A stretch of 8,712 nucleotides of DNA from positions 2,948 through 11,659 of the forward strand of contig QHBV01000238.1 in the NCBI GenBank assembly GCA_003244035.1, given 5' to 3'. Source of the stretch: Solirubrobacterales bacterium. Lineage in GTDB: Bacteria; Actinomycetota; Thermoleophilia; Solirubrobacterales; Solirubrobacteraceae. The notes below the pieces were generated by a model. The model was not told the origin of the DNA, ran no database searches, and saw only the letters and a program-made list of their open reading frames with translations. Both the position numbers and the translations under genes were made by a program. Positions 6,194 through 8,712 of this stretch are shown piece by piece; positions within the stretch are counted from its first letter, which is position 1; each line of letters opens with the position of its first letter.

Positions 6194-7366
6194 TTACGCG
6201 TCGGGCGCCACGCGGAACTCGATCCCCGCCCCCTGCAGGCGATCGATCAGCGCCTGGCCCATCGCCACCGCGGGCGTCAGCTGCCCGCCGCGCGGGGGCA
6301 GCTCGTCGTGCGCCAGGCACAGGGCGGACTCGGCCAGCATCTTCGCGGACTCGCCGTAGGGATCGCTTCCGCTCACCTCGGTGACGACCCGCCTGCCGCC
6401 GCCCTCGCCGACGAAGCGCACGCGAAAGAAGCCCCTTGCGCGCCGCTCGGACGAGGGTCCCTCGCCGGCGCGCCTCAGCTTCAGGAGGAGGTCGCGGGTG
6501 GGCGGAATCTGGGCGAGTGCGATCGTCGCCCCCGCGCCAGCGATCATCCCGGCGAGCACCGGAACGCTCCCCACGACGAGGTGGTGGGCGTATGTGAAGT
6601 CCGGGCCATAGCGCTCGAGCGCACGACCGGAGCGCAGGACCGTCTGCGGGTCGAGCCCGGGGAAGGGCACGACCCAGCCACCCGCGCCGGCGTCGCGGTG
6701 CGGCGCGACAATCAGGCCGTTGACGCGCCGGCCTGCGGGCCGGCGCTCGAACCGGCGCCGCTCGGACGCGATCCGTGAAGCTTGGCGCACTCGCGCGAAG
6801 GAGTTGATCGCGGAGTGGTAGGTACCACCGGAGAACGTCCCGCCGGCACGGACGTACCCGTCGACGCGCAGCGGCACCCCCTCCGGCAACCGCATCACGG
6901 TGAACAGCACTCCAAGGTCGTACGGGATCGAATCGAACCCGCACGAGTGCACGATCCGCGCGCCGCTGCGCACCGCCTGCTCGTGGTGGCGCAGCCACAT
7001 CTGATCGACGAACTCCGGCTCCCCGGTCAGATCGACATAGTCGGTGCCGGCGGCCGCGCACGCGGACACCAGCGGTTCGCCGTAGAGGATGTAGGGCCCG
7101 ACCGTCGTGATCACGACCCTGGTCGACTCGGCGAGGAGACGGATCGAGGCGGGGTCCCCGGCATCCGCCTGCAGCAGCGGCAGCTCAGTGCACGCCGGGT
7201 CGATCTCGGCCAGACGTTGGCGCACCGTCTCGAGCTTCTGCCGGCTGCGGCCCGCAAGCGCCCAGCGGAGCCCCGACGGAGCACGACGCGCCAGGTACTC
7301 GGCCGTCAAACCTCCCGTGAACCCGGACGCCCCGAGCAGGACGAGCTCGTGCCGGCGCTCAGTCAT
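6194..7366 (-). CDS. Saccharopine dehydrogenase-like reductase (trans-acting enoyl reductase type)
   Basis: NAD(P)-dependent oxidoreductase of 390 residues with a Rossmann N-terminus, LLGASGFTGGLTAEYLA at 10-26. Further family markers are TTVGPYILYGEPLVSACAAA (87-106), TDYVDLTGE (108-116) and HSCGFDSIPYDLGV (140-153). The C-terminal block DPYGESAKMLAESALCLA (335-352) also matches saccharopine dehydrogenase family proteins. These markers are shared with mycobacterial trans-acting enoyl reductases (the Rv2953/Rv2449c group), which reduce lipid double bonds, so a lipid substrate is plausible but unproven. True lysine-pathway saccharopine dehydrogenase is unlikely. ATG 7366 has GGGAAG 7 bases upstream and begins just before the first beta strand, preferable to the longer open frame. 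Its start overlaps the upstream DUF6457 gene by 8 bases, so the two are co-transcribed. Confidence 0.9.
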   Translation of the reverse strand: MTERRHELVLLGASGFTGGLTAEYLARRAPSGLRWALAGRSRQKLETVRQRLAEIDPACTELPLLQADAGDPASIRLLAESTRVVITTVGPYILYGEPLVSACAAAGTDYVDLTGEPEFVDQMWLRHHEQAVRSGARIVHSCGFDSIPYDLGVLFTVMRLPEGVPLRVDGYVRAGGTFSGGTYHSAINSFARVRQASRIASERRRFERRPAGRRVNGLIVAPHRDAGAGGWVVPFPGLDPQTVLRSGRALERYGPDFTYAHHLVVGSVPVLAGMIAGAGATIALAQIPPTRDLLLKLRRAGEGPSSERRARGFFRVRFVGEGGGRRVVTEVSGSDPYGESAKMLAESALCLAHDELPPRGGQLTPAVAMGQALIDRLQGAGIEFRVAPDA

Positions 7367-7574
7367 CGGCGCGTACTTCCCGCGCCAGCTCGATCGCCCG
7401 CTCCGGCCCGACACCTGCCCGGGCCGCAAGCCAGCATGCCAGCGGGGCGGCGACGCGCTTGGAGGAGTGGGCGGCCTCCCCGGCCAGGTCGAGGATCACG
7501 TCCCACTCCTCCTCGGTGGGCACAGAGGTCCCGAGCTTCTCGGCATAGGCGGATATCCACGCTCGCGCGTCCAT
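7359..7574 (-). CDS. DUF6457 family small protein
   Basis: A 71-residue soluble helical protein matching the DUF6457 pattern, with MDARAWISAYAEKLG at the N-terminus and the core LAGEAAHSSKRVAAPLACWL (30-49), containing the family's A-H-x-S-x-R-x-A-A-P. The function is unknown. In other actinomycetes the domain occurs alone or fused to a MobA-like nucleotidyltransferase (family knowledge, not seen here). ATG 7574 is chosen because GAGGA (complement of 7579-7583) lies 4 bases upstream and the longer version from 7646 would run into the nmtR operator region with a non-conserved-looking N-terminus. It is the first gene of the leftward unit and overlaps the reductase gene. Divergence from nmtR leaves only 86 bases for both promoters. 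Confidence 0.82.
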   Translation of the reverse strand: MDARAWISAYAEKLGTSVPTEEEWDVILDLAGEAAHSSKRVAAPLACWLAARAGVGPERAIELAREVRADD

Positions 7575-7631
7575 TGCTTCCTCTCGGTTGCCGGCGCACT
7601 CTACCTCGTGACACTCCAGGGGAGATCGATC

Positions 7632-7663
7632 CGCATAGCTGTTCATGCGATAATGCGAGCATG
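7632..7663 (+). promoter_or_regulatory. Putative NmtR operator with embedded -10 box
   Basis: CGCAT (7632-7636) and ATGCG (7645-7649) form an inverted repeat with an 8-base spacer. A second one is CATGC (7644-7648) with GCATG (7659-7663), and ATGCG recurs at 7653-7657. GATAAT at 7649-7654 resembles a sigma-70-type -10 box and would start transcription near 7660-7661, at the nmtR ATG itself. No good -35 was found. The arrangement fits a repressor site that blocks its own promoter, as usual for ArsR/SmtB proteins. Assignment rests on position and symmetry only. Confidence 0.5.
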
Positions 7664-8023
7664 GGACACGGCCTCGAGCCGGAGCTCGACTTTCTCTCCA
7701 CGGAGACCGCCCGTTCGGTCGCTGAGACGATGCAGGCGCTCGCCGCGCCGAGCCGCGTTCGGATTCTCAGCCGGCTCGGAGTCGCGCCGTGCTCGGTCGG
7801 CGATCTCGCCCGCGATGTCGGAATGGAGCAGTCGGCTGTGTCTCAACAACTGCGGGTGCTGCGGCACCTCGGTCTGGTCGTTGGGGAGCGCGACGGCAGG
7901 CAGGTCGTCTACGCCCTGCACGACGACCACGTGCGGGCCCTGCTGAACGAGGCCGTGTCCCACACCGAGCATCTCCGCCTCGGTCTTGCGGCCAGTCCCG
8001 CGGCACAGGCGCTGCGGGCATGA
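7661..8023 (+). CDS. nmtR: NmtR-type ArsR/SmtB nickel/cobalt-sensing repressor
   Basis: Winged-helix metal-responsive repressor of 120 residues, acting as a dimer that leaves DNA on Ni(II)/Co(II) binding. The winged helix-turn-helix is SVGDLARDVGMEQSAVSQQL (45-64) followed by RVLRHLGLVV. The alpha-5 metal site is complete: D88, H90, H101 and H104 in D-x-H-x10-H-x2-H spacing, as in CzrA and NmtR. The protein begins MGHG. In M. tuberculosis NmtR, Gly2 and His3 are additional Ni(II) ligands, and from memory the whole sequence resembles that protein closely. This supports ATG 7661 despite no Shine-Dalgarno sequence. The frame is open far upstream to 6782, but that part is antisense to the reductase gene. 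The stop overlaps the transporter start (ATGA at 8020-8023), so the pair is one transcript and probably autoregulated. Confidence 0.9.
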   Translation: MGHGLEPELDFLSTETARSVAETMQALAAPSRVRILSRLGVAPCSVGDLARDVGMEQSAVSQQLRVLRHLGLVVGERDGRQVVYALHDDHVRALLNEAVSHTEHLRLGLAASPAAQALRA

Positions 8024-8691
8024 GCGGCACCACCCCCGCTCTGTTCGCGGCAGCCGCCGGGGTGGGATTCGGACACGCGATCCTTCCCGACCACTGGGTC
8101 CCGCTTGCGGTGCTCGGCCGCGCACGCCGGTATCCGCTCTCCAAGGTGGCGCGACTCTCGGGGCTCGCCGGGATCGCACACGTGCTGCTCTCGATCGTGC
8201 TAGGCGGCGTAATCATCGTGATCGGGCTGCAGTTCCGCTCGGTGGTCCAAAGCGCGCAGGACACGATCATCGGCTGCATCCTGATCGCGACCGGCCTCGG
8301 CTTCATCGTGCTGGAGCTGACCGGACGCGGACATCACCACGACCACGATCATGATGGGTACAGCCACGATCACAAGCACCACGCTCAGTCGCATCAGACC
8401 CGCGGAGTCCGCGGCTTGGCGGCGGTGATGGTCCCGTTCGGCGCGGCCGCGTCACCGGACCTCACGATCCTGCCGGTGTTCCTAGCCGCCACCACGGTCA
8501 GCGTCGCGACCGCAATCGGCTCGGTGGTGATCTTCGCAGCCGTCACGATCGGAACGATCGTCGGCCTGACGCTCACGGCCGCCAAGGGCAGCTATCAGAT
8601 CCGCGGCCAGTGGCTCGACCGCTGGGGCAACGCCCTCACCGCCGCCGTGCTCCTCGTCATCGGCGCCCTCGTCCTGACCGGCGCGATCTAG
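8020..8691 (+). CDS. NicO/RcnA-like nickel/cobalt membrane transporter
   Basis: Integral membrane protein of 223 residues with about six helices. Helix 1 carries H19-x4-D24-H25 in GFGHAILPDHW, the HX4DH metal-selectivity motif of NiCoT/NicO transporters. H54 in GIAHVLLS lies in the next helix. Between helices 3 and 4 there is a soluble His/Asp-rich loop (105-125), including HHHDHDHD and HDHKHH, with ten His in 21 residues, typical of metal-efflux NicO/RcnA relatives. A later helix has GAAASPDLTILPVF (141-154). The start is fixed by the ATGA overlap with nmtR, which also argues that the substrate is Ni or Co and the direction is export. Uptake (HupE/UreJ-type) or another divalent metal remains possible. 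The gene ends 21 bases before the window edge. Confidence 0.85.
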   Translation: MSGTTPALFAAAAGVGFGHAILPDHWVPLAVLGRARRYPLSKVARLSGLAGIAHVLLSIVLGGVIIVIGLQFRSVVQSAQDTIIGCILIATGLGFIVLELTGRGHHHDHDHDGYSHDHKHHAQSHQTRGVRGLAAVMVPFGAAASPDLTILPVFLAATTVSVATAIGSVVIFAAVTIGTIVGLTLTAAKGSYQIRGQWLDRWGNALTAAVLLVIGALVLTGAI

Positions 8692-8712
8692 GCGGATTCA
8701 ACTGGTCGTCGC

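Noticed and set aside
6000..7061. Upstream continuation of the methyltransferase frame on the minus strand, giving a 580-codon frame
   Set aside because: It overlaps the saccharopine-dehydrogenase-like gene in another frame and is Arg/Ala-rich noise. The methyltransferase starts at 5999 with a ribosome binding site.
6782..7660. Long upstream extension of the nmtR frame on the plus strand
   Set aside because: It is antisense to the reductase and DUF6457 genes. The MGHG N-terminus, where Gly2 and His3 are metal ligands, fixes the start at 7661.
8332..8394. Low-complexity CAC/GAC repeats as a tandem DNA repeat
   Set aside because: They encode the His/Asp-rich metal-binding loop of the transporter and are not an independent repeat.

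Overview
The window is GC-rich bacterial DNA, with GTG starts, 4-base stop/start overlaps and few intergenic bases. The style and the gene families fit an actinomycete-type lineage (Actinomycetota, perhaps Thermoleophilia). That placement is inference: there is no rRNA or other phylogenetic marker here.

Layout. (1) Positions 1-434, minus strand: the N-terminal 144 residues of a short-chain dehydrogenase that runs off the left edge. A 223-base divergent spacer follows, holding a nested inverted repeat. (2) Positions 658-5037, plus strand: a tightly packed seven-gene Mrp/Mnh cation-proton antiporter operon. Its order is MnhE, MnhF, MnhG, an MbhD-like (DUF4040) protein, an MbhE-MnhB fusion, MnhC and MnhD. 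This is the order of the membrane module of archaeal Mbh hydrogenases, not the classical A-B-C-D-E-F-G order. No NuoL-like N-terminal half of MrpA is present, so MnhD is the only large antiporter-type subunit. MnhC is split by a one-base frameshift near 3020. A perfect 9-bp inverted repeat lies 10 bases after the MnhD stop codon. (3) Positions 5319-5999, minus strand: a class I SAM-dependent methyltransferase. (4) Positions 6194-7574, minus strand: a two-gene unit of a DUF6457 protein and a saccharopine-dehydrogenase-like reductase, with coding ends overlapping by 8 bases. (5) Positions 7661-8691, plus strand: a nickel/cobalt homeostasis pair. It consists of an NmtR-type ArsR/SmtB repressor carrying both the N-terminal Gly2-His3 and the D-x-H-x10-H-x2-H metal site, overlapping by 4 bases a NicO/RcnA-like membrane transporter with a His-rich loop.

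How they work together: the Mrp operon should encode one membrane complex exchanging Na+ (or another cation) for H+. The NmtR/NicO pair looks like a self-contained metal-sensing and export switch, with an operator and -10 element placed immediately before the nmtR start codon, possibly giving a leaderless transcript. The remaining genes show no clear functional link to either system.
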